A model generated the notes under the pieces. It had not been told where the DNA came from and ran no database searches. It saw only the letters and a list, made by a program, of their open reading frames with translations. Made by a program: the position numbers and the translations under genes. Positions 34,622 to 44,397 of a stretch of 64,000 nt of DNA are shown here, piece after piece. The number at the start of each line of letters is the position of its first letter. Within the stretch, counting starts at the first letter, position 1. Source of the DNA: Candidatus Bathyarchaeia archaeon (GTDB lineage: Archaea > Thermoproteota > Bathyarchaeia > Bathyarchaeales > Bathycorpusculaceae); NCBI GenBank assembly GCA_038873195.1, contig JAVZEV010000001.1, forward strand, positions 772,490 through 836,489, written 5' to 3'.

Positions 34622-36661
34622 ATGTCCAAAGAATCAATAGAAGTTTACAAAGAATTCGAAGCTGACATAATCCCACCCAGTTGGAAAGACAGAGTCTGGA
34701 ACAAAAAGGACTTCAAAGAATGGTACGAAAACACAGTAAAAGACAAAAAGGCAAAGGAAGAATGGTGGGAAAAATGGGCAAACGAGATTTTCTGGTTCAA
34801 AAAGTGGAACAAAGTATTAGACGATAGCAACCCGCCATTCTATAGGTGGTTTGTCGGCGGCGAAACTAATCTGGCGTACTTAGCCACAGACTGGCAACTA
34901 GCACAGGGCAGAAAAAACAAGTTAGCTCTGATATGGGAAGGAGAGCCATGGGACGACGCATTGCAGCAGTCAAAGGAAGTTAGAAAATTCACATATTATG
35001 ATATTCACAGAATATCAAACGTTATTAGCTACGCTTTGAAGGAGAAATTAAAGGTCAAAAAGGGAGAAATTCTCACATTCTATCTTCCGATGATTCCAGA
35101 ACTCCCATTCTACATGCTCGCCGCACAAAGATTAGGAGCAAAACACAGCATAGTTTACAGTGGATTCAGCGCAGACGCACTAGCCACTAGAGCAATAGAC
35201 GGTGGCGCCAGAATCATAGTTACGGCAGACGGGTTCTATAGAAGAGGACGAATAATAAGCTTGAAACCCATCGTCGACGAAGCCGTAAAAATATGCGCAC
35301 AAAACGGATGCAAAATCGAAAAAGTCATCGTAGTCAAAAGAACAGGACAAGACATTCCATGGAATAATGACGTTGACGTTTGGCATCACGAATTCATCAA
35401 AGATGTGCCACAGAATGTAAACATTCCAGTCGAAAAATGCGGCTCAGAAGATTTCTCCTATATACTCTACACATCAGGCACGACCGCCGCTCCAAAAGGA
35501 GCGCAACATTCTATAGGTGGCTATGCAGTCGCTCTGTACACTACGATGAAGCTCATATTCGATGTGCGCGAAGATGACATTTACTGGTGCACAGCGGACA
35601 TCGGATGGGTTACCGGCCATTCATACATTGTTTATGGACCACTCATGGCGGGTTTGACATCAGTAATGTATGAAGGAGCCCCAGACTGTCCGGGACCAGA
35701 CAGATGGTGGAACATAATCCAGCGATATGGCGTAACAATCTTCTACACTACGCCAACAGCGATCAGAATGCTAATGAAATTCCCAGAAGAGCTTGTCAGA
35801 AAATACGATTTATCAACAGTAAGAATCTGCCATTCCGTTGGTGAACCAATCAACCCAGAAGCATTCAAATGGTATTACAAAAACATCGGCAGAGAAGACA
35901 TAGTCGCATCAAGCACATGGTGGATGACAGAAACAGGACAAATGCTCACAGGACACTTCCCTGGGTTAGGAAAAATATTCCCACTCAAACCGGGAACAAA
36001 CGGCTATCCCATACCAGGAGTTACAATGGAAGTTCTCGACGACGACGGAAATCCATGCAAACCCGGAGTGAGAGGATATTTAGCCATAACTTCACCATGG
36101 CCAGGAATGCTCATGACACTTTACAAAAACCCACAGAGATACATAGACGTTTATTGGTCAAGATTCAAGGGTAAAATGTACTTCTACACTGGAGACTTCG
36201 CTATCAAAGACCAAGATGGATACATATGGGTGCTGGGAAGAGCTGACGACGTTCTCAAAGTTGCAGGTCACAGAATCGGAACAGCAGAAATCGAATCGGC
36301 AATGATTAAACATCCAGCCGTAGCAGAATCGGCATGTGTCGGCAAAGAAGATCCAGTAAAAGGGCAAACACCATTTATTTTCACAGTGCTCAAACAAGGA
36401 TATTCTCCAAGCCAAGAACTTGCAAACGAGCTAAAAATGCATTTAAGAAGCACTATTGGTCCACTCGTAGCATCAGACACCACAATAGCCTTTGTCGACT
36501 CCGTTCCCAAAACAAGAAGCGGCAAGATCATGAGACGTTTATTAAAAGCGATAATTGCAGGAGCAACTCTCGGAGACGTCAGCACATTAGAAGATGGAGT
36601 AGCAGTGGAAGAAGCAAAGAAAGCCTATGAATCGGTAAAAGCAGCTCTCGAACGCAAATGA
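34622..36661 (+). CDS. acsA: acetyl-CoA synthetase, AMP-forming
   Basis: A 679-aa adenylate-forming enzyme. It has YTSGTTAAPKGAQHS (P-loop A3), STWWMTETGQM, YTGDFAIKDQDGYIW and the C-terminal PKTRSGKIMRR. The Lys at ~635 in that motif is the catalytic lysine that protein acetyltransferases can modify in bacterial Acs. It converts acetate, ATP and CoA to acetyl-CoA, AMP and pyrophosphate in the cytoplasm. GGTGTGA precedes the ATG by ~7 nt, and a TATA-like TATATAC lies at 34554-34560. It follows an acetate transporter and converges on an ACD-GNAT gene. Confidence 0.93.
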   Translation: MSKESIEVYKEFEADIIPPSWKDRVWNKKDFKEWYENTVKDKKAKEEWWEKWANEIFWFKKWNKVLDDSNPPFYRWFVGGETNLAYLATDWQLAQGRKNKLALIWEGEPWDDALQQSKEVRKFTYYDIHRISNVISYALKEKLKVKKGEILTFYLPMIPELPFYMLAAQRLGAKHSIVYSGFSADALATRAIDGGARIIVTADGFYRRGRIISLKPIVDEAVKICAQNGCKIEKVIVVKRTGQDIPWNNDVDVWHHEFIKDVPQNVNIPVEKCGSEDFSYILYTSGTTAAPKGAQHSIGGYAVALYTTMKLIFDVREDDIYWCTADIGWVTGHSYIVYGPLMAGLTSVMYEGAPDCPGPDRWWNIIQRYGVTIFYTTPTAIRMLMKFPEELVRKYDLSTVRICHSVGEPINPEAFKWYYKNIGREDIVASSTWWMTETGQMLTGHFPGLGKIFPLKPGTNGYPIPGVTMEVLDDDGNPCKPGVRGYLAITSPWPGMLMTLYKNPQRYIDVYWSRFKGKMYFYTGDFAIKDQDGYIWVLGRADDVLKVAGHRIGTAEIESAMIKHPAVAESACVGKEDPVKGQTPFIFTVLKQGYSPSQELANELKMHLRSTIGPLVASDTTIAFVDSVPKTRSGKIMRRLLKAIIAGATLGDVSTLEDGVAVEEAKKAYESVKAALERK

Positions 36662-36748
36662 AAGAAAAACTGCCTAACAACTAAACATCAAACTTCGAGT
36701 TTCAAAATTTTTCTTAATTCTACTTCTCAAAATCCACAATAGTAAGTG

Positions 36749-39415
36749 CTAAGATATTTCTAATGTCGCAATGGAAAGTTCACTGTCAAACGGCTGTATC
36801 CTAAACCCCTTTTTGGTGCACATGTTAATCATTTTAGAGTTGTCTGAGATTACGTAACCAAATATCGTTTTTAACTTCATATCTCTGCCAATTTCAATAA
36901 TACAATCAAGCAGTTTGGAACCAAGCCCAAGTCCTTGCCATTGGTCACCTACCACAACGGCAAACTCTCCACGTTTTCCACCAGGCTCCAAAGTGAGCAA
37001 AGCAACGCCAATTATGCTTCTTTTGTCTTTCTGCATCTCCGCAACAATGGCAATCTCACGGTCATAATCTATATTACAATAACGCGTTAAGGTTTTATGA
37101 GGAACCTCTTTGAAAACTTGGAAAAATCGAAGACGCATCGTTTCTTCAGACAGAGAGCAATAAAGTTCGTTTAAGAGAGCCTCGTCTTCAGGCTTTATTG
37201 GACGAAGAACCACGGAGGTTCCATCTTTTAACGTCCACTGAGTAACGTATTTCTTAGGGTAGGGAGCTATCACGAGATGTTCGTGAGGCTGAATTTCATG
37301 CAGCATTTTTTCAGTTTCTATAACTATTCTGGCATCAACAGCTACAGCACTATTCTCATCGACAAGTAAAGGATTCACATCAATCTCCTTTATCTCCGGA
37401 AAATCCATAACAAGCTGTGAAAACTTCACTAAAATCTCCTCGAGAAGTTTAAAATTGGGACGAAAACCGCTTGACTCAGAAAACTGGTAAATTTTAGTTT
37501 TCTCTATAAGTCGTCTTGCAAGAACTTGGTTTAATGGCGGAAGCCCTATGCTTATATCTTGCAATAGCTCTGTCGCCACACCACCCATTCCAAAAACTAT
37601 TACGGAGCCAAACTGAGGATCTTTCTTAGAGCCAATAAGCAGTTCGTATCCTCTTTTTCGAACCATGGGCTGGATTACGACGCCTTGAAATTCGGCTTCA
37701 GGGCTATAGCTTTTTACTTTTTGCGCTAATTCGTCAAAAAACATTTTGACTTCTGCTGGTGACCAAACATTGAGTATAACGCTTTCAGCTTTGGATTTGT
37801 GGGTTATTTGTGGCGAAAGGGCTTTCATGACAACTGGGTATCCTAACGCAGAAGCCACAGCTTCAGCTTCTTCCGGAGTCTTTGCAGTCATAGTTTTTAT
37901 TGTGGGAATCTGATACGCCTCGAGAAACTGAAGAGACTCTGGTTGAGTCAAAACCTTTCGTCCTTCGCTAAAAGCTCTTCGCAAAATCTCTTTGAGAAAG
38001 GCGGGAACAGTTAACTCGATGGAAAGCTCTTCTGGAGTTTGATAGAGAAGCTCCAAGTTTTGAGTATAGCTATACATGTACATGAACGTAGAAACAGCCT
38101 GCTCTGGCGTACTAAACGCTGGAATATTGTTCTTTTGCAGCAGCTGCCTAGCCCTTCGACAGTCACCTTCACCTGTAAACGACGTAAGAACCGGCTTTGT
38201 GGTTTGTTTTGAAAGCTCAATTATCATTCTTGCTGTTGCAAGAGGGTTAGCCGCCCCTTGAGGAGTATACACAATCAAGAAGCCATCACTATTAGGATCT
38301 TTAAAACATATTTCCATAACCTTCCTAAACCTGTCCACGGTGGCTTCTTCCAAAATGTCAATGGGATTTGCCACACGACAATATAAAGGCAAAACATTCC
38401 GCAAAGCCTGAACAGTTTCACTGCTTAACTTTGAAAGACGCCCACCACGCGCAATGAGACAATCAGTTGCAATTATGCTCGGTCCACCAGCATTAGTGAT
38501 TATTGTAAGATTTGGTCCTTTTGGATTTGATTGCATCGCCAAAGCTTCTGCACAGCTAAAGAGATCATTTATCGCTTCAACACGAACAATTCCAGCGCGT
38601 CTAAAAGCAGCATCGTAAATTGCATCTTCTCCGCAGAGGGCGCCGATATGAGAAACTGTTGCCTCTGCACTCTCGGGAAAACGCCCCGCCTTCACCACTA
38701 CGATAGGTTTGGCTCTAGCGAATCCTCTAGAAGCACTCATAAATTTCCGCGCGTCTGTGACACACTCAATGTAGAGTATGATGCTTCGTGTTTGAACATC
38801 ATTTCCGAAATAATCAATCAAGTCTCCAAGATCTACGTCAATCATTGAGCCTGTAGAGACTACGGCACTGAAACCAATATTTGCTTCAGCAGCCCAATCT
38901 AGCACTGAAGCACATAACGCTGCACTTTGAGAAATGAACGCTATTCTTCCAGGCATGGCTGTTTTATTTGCAAACGTAGCGTTTAGTTTGATTTTTGGTC
39001 GCATTATTCCAAGGCTGTTTGGCCCGATGATTCGCATGCTGTATTTATTTTTGAGTTCAAGAATTTGGTTCTCGAGTGCTTCTCCTTCTTTTCCTGTTTC
39101 TCTAAAACCAGCCGAAATAATGATTGCTCCCGCTACGCCAGCTTTTCCACATTCTTCTACGATTTGCGGAACCGTATGCGCCGGAGTTGCAATTACTGCA
39201 AGGTCTATTTGCCACGGAATTTTAGTGACGCTTGGGTAGGCAGTGATGCCTTGAACCGTGGGTCTGAAAGGGTTAACAGGATAAACTACTCCAGTGTAGC
39301 CTACACCAACCAAATTTTGTATAAGCCTGGCGCCAACTGAGCCCTCCTCGTCGCTTGCGCCTATTACTGCAATTCTTTTAGGATTGAAGATTTTGTCAAG
39401 ATTTTCAGTGCCCAT
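36749..39415 (-). CDS. ADP-forming acyl-CoA synthetase fused to a GNAT acetyltransferase domain
   Basis: About 888 aa. Order: CoA-binding Rossmann domain (RIAVIGASDEEGSVG, ~15-140), ligase/SucD-like part with SHIGALCGED whose His (~261) matches the phospho-histidine of active enzymes, ATP-grasp domain (YPVVMKALSPQITHKSKA, ~560; INVNPLL-type EIDVNPLLVD, ~685), then a GNAT domain (~720-893; VVVGDQWQGLGLGSKLL). This is the layout of Pat/PatZ-like protein acetyltransferases that regulate Acs, but the retained His suggests the ligase may also work. The start at 39415 follows GGAGG; an in-frame ATG at 39430 is possible. Confidence 0.88.
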   Translation of the reverse strand: MGTENLDKIFNPKRIAVIGASDEEGSVGARLIQNLVGVGYTGVVYPVNPFRPTVQGITAYPSVTKIPWQIDLAVIATPAHTVPQIVEECGKAGVAGAIIISAGFRETGKEGEALENQILELKNKYSMRIIGPNSLGIMRPKIKLNATFANKTAMPGRIAFISQSAALCASVLDWAAEANIGFSAVVSTGSMIDVDLGDLIDYFGNDVQTRSIILYIECVTDARKFMSASRGFARAKPIVVVKAGRFPESAEATVSHIGALCGEDAIYDAAFRRAGIVRVEAINDLFSCAEALAMQSNPKGPNLTIITNAGGPSIIATDCLIARGGRLSKLSSETVQALRNVLPLYCRVANPIDILEEATVDRFRKVMEICFKDPNSDGFLIVYTPQGAANPLATARMIIELSKQTTKPVLTSFTGEGDCRRARQLLQKNNIPAFSTPEQAVSTFMYMYSYTQNLELLYQTPEELSIELTVPAFLKEILRRAFSEGRKVLTQPESLQFLEAYQIPTIKTMTAKTPEEAEAVASALGYPVVMKALSPQITHKSKAESVILNVWSPAEVKMFFDELAQKVKSYSPEAEFQGVVIQPMVRKRGYELLIGSKKDPQFGSVIVFGMGGVATELLQDISIGLPPLNQVLARRLIEKTKIYQFSESSGFRPNFKLLEEILVKFSQLVMDFPEIKEIDVNPLLVDENSAVAVDARIVIETEKMLHEIQPHEHLVIAPYPKKYVTQWTLKDGTSVVLRPIKPEDEALLNELYCSLSEETMRLRFFQVFKEVPHKTLTRYCNIDYDREIAIVAEMQKDKRSIIGVALLTLEPGGKRGEFAVVVGDQWQGLGLGSKLLDCIIEIGRDMKLKTIFGYVISDNSKMINMCTKKGFRIQPFDSELSIATLEIS

Positions 39416-39460
39416 CCTCTCGCCCTCCATTCTTTGCAGAATGCGCCCTTCACATGTTAG

Positions 39461-39471
39461 TATATACGATA
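39461..39471 (-). promoter_or_regulatory. TATATACGATA motif upstream of the ACD-GNAT gene
   Basis: Identical to 34554-34564. It lies ~50 bp before the gene start and overlaps the probable TATA region (minus strand CGTATATACTAAC). Confidence 0.35.
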
Positions 39472-39549
39472 CATATTCTTTAAAGTATTCCTAAATGACC
39501 TATACCAGAAGAAACTAGACCGCTTATTTCAACATCACATTTTACAGCT

Positions 39550-40848
39550 TTAGGGATAAATTCTAGTGATTGTCCTAGGGAAAGGAATTGCTTCCCGTAT
39601 GTGCTTTAGTTTACATATCCACATAACAGTTCTTTCAAGTCCCAATCCAAACCCGGAGTGAGGCACTGAGCCGTACCTTCTTAAATCTAAATACCATTCG
39701 TAAGCCTTCTTAGGCAAGCCGAACTCTTCTATTCTTTGTTCAAGCAGTTTTAAATCGTGAATTCTTTCGCTTCCTCCAATTATTTCGCCGTAGCCTTCAG
39801 GAGCCATCAAATCAGCGCAAAGCGCAACTTCAGGATTTTTCGGGTCAGGTTGCATGTAGAAGGCTTTGACTTTTGCTGGGTATCTGTGAACGAAGACAGG
39901 TTTTTCAAATTTTAATGAAATGAATCTTTCATGAGGTGCTCCCAAATCTTCTCCCCATTGTATTGGGCATTTGGCTTTCTGCAGCATCTCTATTGCTTCC
40001 GTGTAGCTGATTCTTTCGAAAGGAGGCTCAACTTTTTCCAGAGGCTTTAAGTCTCTCTTTAAGGCTTCCAGTTCTCGCTTTCTTTTTTCCAAGACTGTTT
40101 TCACTATATATGTGACTAATTCTTCTTGAAGCTTCAAATTATCCTCAAAAGTGTAGAATGCCATTTCAGGCTCAAGCATCCAGAACTCTGTTAAATGCCG
40201 TGGAGTTTTTGATTTTTCAGCTCGAAAGGTTGGTCCGAAACAGTAAACTTTGCCAAACGCGGCGATTGTAGCTTCAACATAAAGCTGTCCGCTTTGTGTT
40301 AGGAATGCTTTGTCGCCGAAATATGGAACTTCAAAAAGAGTTGCAACGCCCTCTACGGCGGCTGGGGTGAGAATTGGAGAATCCGTTAAGGTGAAACCTC
40401 TTTCATCCAAGAAATCTCTGCATGCTTTCACGATTTCAGCTCTCACTTTCAATATAGCAACTTGCCTTGGGCTTCGAACCCATAATTGTCGAAAGCCAAG
40501 TAAGAAATCGATGCCGTGTTCCTTCTTGCCTAATGGATATTCTGGTTCTGCTAAATGGATAATTTGTAAATCCTTAATTCTTATTTCGTAGCCGCCTGGT
40601 GCTCTTTTGTCCTCCTTAACTACGCCTTTAATTATGATGGATGATTCTTGTGTTAGTTTGTCAGCGTCGCTGAAAACTTTCTTAGAGACTTCGTCTTTGT
40701 GAACTGTGGCTTGTATTGTTCCAGTTCCGTCTCGCACCATCAAAAACTGGACTCCGCCGCCGGAACGTTTTGTAACTAGCCAGCCCTTTATCTCAACTTC
40801 TTTTTCGGTTAGTTTTCCGTCTAATATATCGCTAACGCTCATGTGCAA
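39550..40848 (-). CDS. asnS: asparaginyl-tRNA synthetase
   Basis: A 432-aa class IIb synthetase. An N-terminal OB-fold anticodon-binding domain ([24 protein letters not shown]) is followed by motif 2 ([27 protein letters not shown]) and motif 3 ([13 protein letters not shown]). The family split from AspS is supported by the [10 protein letters not shown] and [12 protein letters not shown] segments. It charges tRNA-Asn directly. The start is 40848 or the ATG at 40842. A minus-strand TTTATAAGC near 40880 is its likely TATA box. Confidence 0.92.
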   Translation of the reverse strand: MHMSVSDILDGKLTEKEVEIKGWLVTKRSGGGVQFLMVRDGTGTIQATVHKDEVSKKVFSDADKLTQESSIIIKGVVKEDKRAPGGYEIRIKDLQIIHLAEPEYPLGKKEHGIDFLLGFRQLWVRSPRQVAILKVRAEIVKACRDFLDERGFTLTDSPILTPAAVEGVATLFEVPYFGDKAFLTQSGQLYVEATIAAFGKVYCFGPTFRAEKSKTPRHLTEFWMLEPEMAFYTFEDNLKLQEELVTYIVKTVLEKRKRELEALKRDLKPLEKVEPPFERISYTEAIEMLQKAKCPIQWGEDLGAPHERFISLKFEKPVFVHRYPAKVKAFYMQPDPKNPEVALCADLMAPEGYGEIIGGSERIHDLKLLEQRIEEFGLPKKAYEWYLDLRRYGSVPHSGFGLGLERTVMWICKLKHIREAIPFPRTITRIYP

Positions 40849-41085
40849 GCACCTTCTTCAAAACTTACGGAGTAGATGCTTATAAATCCAAAAGAAGATT
40901 CAGCTTTTTCAGGTGAAGTTAAAACGTTCACCGTGCAAATTTAGCACCTTACAACCCTAATTGCATCTTTAATTTTAAACGTTTCGTTTTCAATAATAAC
41001 TTTCTTGTTAAAAGTAAGGTGAATAATAAATTGCCGCCACACAATTCTTAAATCTCTAACATTTGGCAATACTACGTGAAGAAGA

Positions 41086-42462
41086 ATGCATATTATGGAA
41101 AAACACAATCAAAAACTGTTAATTCTGAAAATTTCGACAGTCGCAATAATGAGCGTAGTCTTTGTAGAAGTTATCTTGGGCTTTATTGTTGGAAGTTTAG
41201 CAATTCTAAGTGATGGCGCTCATGCGTTGTTAGATGCCATATCCATGTTTGTGCTCGTAATTGCGACAAGAGCTTCGCTTAAACCGCCAGACGAGGAGCA
41301 CATGTATGGGCATGAAAAAATTGAGCCTATTGGCGGATTAATTGGCGGAATAATTCTCTCTGTTACAGCAGTTTTCTTGATGTTTGAGGCTGTTTTAAAA
41401 CTTCTGGAAAGCAAGCCATATTTGATTTCAGAGTGGGAGTTTGCTGGTTTTATAGCCATCGCCTACACTTTCTGCATAGACATATTAAGAGTTACAATGT
41501 TGCATAAGACAGAACATGAAAGTGTAACGGTTAAAGCGGGACTCTACCATGCTCTAGCAGATTTAGGGTCAACACTCATCGCGTTTCTCGGATTTGGACT
41601 GGCAACGATAGGAATTTTCCTCGGCGACGCGCTAGCTTCCATGGTTCTTAGCGCTATAATAGGATACTTAAGCGTCAGATTAATCTGGAGCAGTGGAATG
41701 GAGTTAAGCGATGCAATATCAGGGGACGTTGCAACAAAAGTTAGGAAAGAAATACTCAGCATAAAAGGAGTCTGCAAATGCGAGAACTTGAGAGTCAGAA
41801 GGGTAGGCGAGAAAACCTTTGTGGAAGCTACGGTGCAAGTGCCAGATTACATGAGTCTAGAAGAAGCGCACGCACTAGCCTCAAAGATAGAAACAGATAT
41901 CAAAGGCTCTCTGGGAAATGCAGATGTCACAATTCACATTGAACCATTAGAAGCAGAAGGACGAACTGAAAAGCTTGTGGAGAAATTGGCAACCGAAGTT
42001 GAAGGTGTAAAGGAAGCTCATGAAATAAATGTAACATGCACTAGAGGAAGACTGTACATAACATTGCATGCGCAAGTAGACCCAACGATGTCCATCGAAA
42101 AATCCCATGAAATAGCGGATAAAATTGAACAAAAAGTTAGTAAAGGAATACGGGATGTTAAAAACATAACTGTTCACATAGAACCATTTGACGCTGAATT
42201 GCGGAAAGGCTCTGCAGTAGACGAGAATGAAATAAAAGAAATTGTTTATCATGCTATGGATAAGTATAAGCAAACTTTTGAAATTAAAAAAATAGTGACT
42301 TACGTGGCTGAAAAAAGACGTTACATAAACATAGACTGCAGTTTCAGCGGCAAACCGTCAATAAAAGATGCGCATGAACTCGCTTCTTATATTGAAGAAA
42401 AATTGAAGGAAAAATTTGCGGAAACAATAGTCACCGTTCACATAGAACCAGAGAAAAAATAA
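41086..42462 (+). CDS. cation diffusion facilitator with three tandem C-terminal domains
   Basis: A 458-aa protein. Residues ~15-210 are the six-helix CDF transporter. Metal-site motifs HALLD (helix 2) and HALAD (helix 5) have the HxxxD/HxxxD pattern often seen in zinc exporters. The usual single cytoplasmic ferredoxin-like domain is present three times: ~215-290, ~292-372 and ~380-456. Each has an SxxxAHELAxxIE-like helix and ends with HIEP. It probably exports Zn2+ or a similar divalent metal. Duplicated regulatory domains are unusual. The promoter region also has a GGTGAA-n9-TTCACC inverted repeat at ~40911-40931. Confidence 0.88.
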   Translation: MHIMEKHNQKLLILKISTVAIMSVVFVEVILGFIVGSLAILSDGAHALLDAISMFVLVIATRASLKPPDEEHMYGHEKIEPIGGLIGGIILSVTAVFLMFEAVLKLLESKPYLISEWEFAGFIAIAYTFCIDILRVTMLHKTEHESVTVKAGLYHALADLGSTLIAFLGFGLATIGIFLGDALASMVLSAIIGYLSVRLIWSSGMELSDAISGDVATKVRKEILSIKGVCKCENLRVRRVGEKTFVEATVQVPDYMSLEEAHALASKIETDIKGSLGNADVTIHIEPLEAEGRTEKLVEKLATEVEGVKEAHEINVTCTRGRLYITLHAQVDPTMSIEKSHEIADKIEQKVSKGIRDVKNITVHIEPFDAELRKGSAVDENEIKEIVYHAMDKYKQTFEIKKIVTYVAEKRRYINIDCSFSGKPSIKDAHELASYIEEKLKEKFAETIVTVHIEPEKK

Positions 42463-42466
42463 GAAA

Positions 42467-44323
42467 CTATGGAAGTTCAATTTCGTTTATCAAATGTAAG
42501 TCGTCCAAGCTGTTCATTTTAATTTTTTTGTCAGACACGGTGTAAAGTGTTTCCTCGATGTAAAATATTCGCTTCACCCAGTAACTAGGAGCCCATACAT
42601 CCATCCCTACAGATAAGTGAGTAATATTTCCTCTAAGCATAAAACCTTCAAGAGACACGCTAAACACGTAAGCACCTTGCCACACTGGTTCTCCTAATGC
42701 CCAAGGAGGTACACCGCCGGGATATTCGCTTTCATCTATTTCTGCAACTAAAACGGGTATAGCTAGAAGATTTTTTGACTTATCAAAAAGAAACGCTTTA
42801 TGATCGCTCAGAACCGGTGAATCTGATCCCCTATCACCAATCGTGTAGTTTGCTATTTGTTTTGGATTGTTGACGTCGGTGACGTCAAAGAGGGATATTT
42901 TTACTCCTTGATACCATGCAAAGTCTCCTTCGTCTGCTTCGACTGTATGTTTGCCTATACCGATTAGATGTGTTTCATCATAAGGATGCAGATAATCTGA
43001 GTACCCAGGAATGTGCAGTTCTCCTAGAACTGAGGGGTTGGTTGGTTGGCTTAAGTCTATCACGAACAAGGGGTCAGTTTTTTTGAAAGTTACAAAATAA
43101 GCTCTATTGCCCATGAATCTGGCGGAATGGAAGTTTTCACCAAGTGCAAGCCCTTCCAGTTTTCCAACTACGCTTAGATTCATGTCTAGCACGTAGAGGT
43201 TTGTTTGCGTTGTCCAGTTCTGTGTCCACGACGTTGTTTCGATTCTGAAATAGTCGCTGTATTCATCCATTGAAAATTGGTTGCGTTCATGCCCTGGCAC
43301 TGTTCCTCTGGCTTCGCATGTCATATTACTACCTTGTACACGTATTCGGTAGATAGTGGTGTTGCCATTCCAGTCCCAGCCTCGATATGTCACATATATG
43401 TTATTGAGTGAGACATACATGTTGCATGTGCCACCAAGCATTAGTGTCAAATAAACTGGTGATTCCGTTATGTTTTGCATGTTCATAGCAAAGAATGTTG
43501 TATACTGATAATATTCATCAGTTCCATTGAAGTATCGGATTTCAGTAGGAGCAATCCGTATGATTTTACCGTCAGAGCTAATTTCTGGAAGGAAAAGCGT
43601 TTCATTAATCAAATAAGCTGCTTCACTGACGACGAAGTAGACATAGTCGCCAATCATTCTGGAGTTGAAGTAGCTACCTGAAATGACAAGGTCGCGCAAG
43701 AGTATTGGATTGTCAGGATTTTCGACATCGTATACTTTCACGAAGGTCTTGATATCAACAACGTAATATTTATCGTAAACTAGTGGAAAGTGATATTCTG
43801 ACCCTAAAACCGCTAACTTGTCGCCGTTGACAAAAAGTCCAACAGGATATAGATTCTCAAAGGTTATTTTTGAAACTATTTTAGCCTGCGTGGGAGGATA
43901 AGCTCTCAGGATATAAACCGCATTACCAGACAAAGTGTACATATAACCCCTATCGTCAACTTTTACAACGTCTGCTTCATCTACTCCAGCAACTTGAATG
44001 TTTGTGGTTGAATGCGAAGGAGCAGCACTTTTCACTATTCCGCTTTCAGATAGTATGCCAAGCGAGTTAGTGAACCTGGCATCTGCAGATCCATAAATCC
44101 AGAAAGGCGCTTGATTCCTAGAATTTATTCTTAAGAAGTTCTTCAGCTCTTCCTCGGATTGAAATGATGAGAGCAGAGGAGACTGTGGTGCCGAGATTGG
44201 TGGAGCGCCGGGAGTATACTTAAACGGGATAATGATGTTAAGAATTACTGCTGTTAATATAGAGGCGAGCAGAATAGCAGCGAGTCCATAGATGAGTGCT
44301 TGTTTCTTAATTTTGCTTTCCAC
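42467..44323 (-). CDS. membrane-anchored beta-propeller domain protein (PF09826-like)
   Basis: A 618-aa protein. An N-terminal transmembrane helix (~9-32) precedes a Pro/Ser linker and a large extracytoplasmic domain. The phrase VAGVDEADVVKVDDRGYMYTL is characteristic of the archaeal/bacterial beta-propeller family PF09826. Later blades include HLIGIGKHTVEADEGDFAWYQGVKISLFDVTD. Its job is unknown; relatives are often exported. It lies downstream of a membrane-bound winged-helix gene on the same strand, with a palindrome in the gap that may control it. Confidence 0.8.
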   Translation of the reverse strand: MESKIKKQALIYGLAAILLASILTAVILNIIIPFKYTPGAPPISAPQSPLLSSFQSEEELKNFLRINSRNQAPFWIYGSADARFTNSLGILSESGIVKSAAPSHSTTNIQVAGVDEADVVKVDDRGYMYTLSGNAVYILRAYPPTQAKIVSKITFENLYPVGLFVNGDKLAVLGSEYHFPLVYDKYYVVDIKTFVKVYDVENPDNPILLRDLVISGSYFNSRMIGDYVYFVVSEAAYLINETLFLPEISSDGKIIRIAPTEIRYFNGTDEYYQYTTFFAMNMQNITESPVYLTLMLGGTCNMYVSLNNIYVTYRGWDWNGNTTIYRIRVQGSNMTCEARGTVPGHERNQFSMDEYSDYFRIETTSWTQNWTTQTNLYVLDMNLSVVGKLEGLALGENFHSARFMGNRAYFVTFKKTDPLFVIDLSQPTNPSVLGELHIPGYSDYLHPYDETHLIGIGKHTVEADEGDFAWYQGVKISLFDVTDVNNPKQIANYTIGDRGSDSPVLSDHKAFLFDKSKNLLAIPVLVAEIDESEYPGGVPPWALGEPVWQGAYVFSVSLEGFMLRGNITHLSVGMDVWAPSYWVKRIFYIEETLYTVSDKKIKMNSLDDLHLINEIELP

Positions 44324-44374
44324 TGATTAATCACCTACTACTCGTTAGAGTTTCAGCGATATTTCATGCTATAC

Positions 44375-44395
44375 TTTGGAACGCGATGTTCCAAA
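44375..44395. promoter_or_regulatory. 21-bp palindrome, candidate operator
   Basis: TTTGGAAC, five bases, GTTCCAAA: an exact 8-bp inverted repeat. It lies between the winged-helix gene stop (44398) and the beta-propeller start (44323), directly upstream of a minus-strand AAAGTATAGC box. It could be the operator bound by the adjacent regulator. A terminator hairpin for that regulator is the alternative. Confidence 0.5.
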
Positions 44396-44397
44396 AG

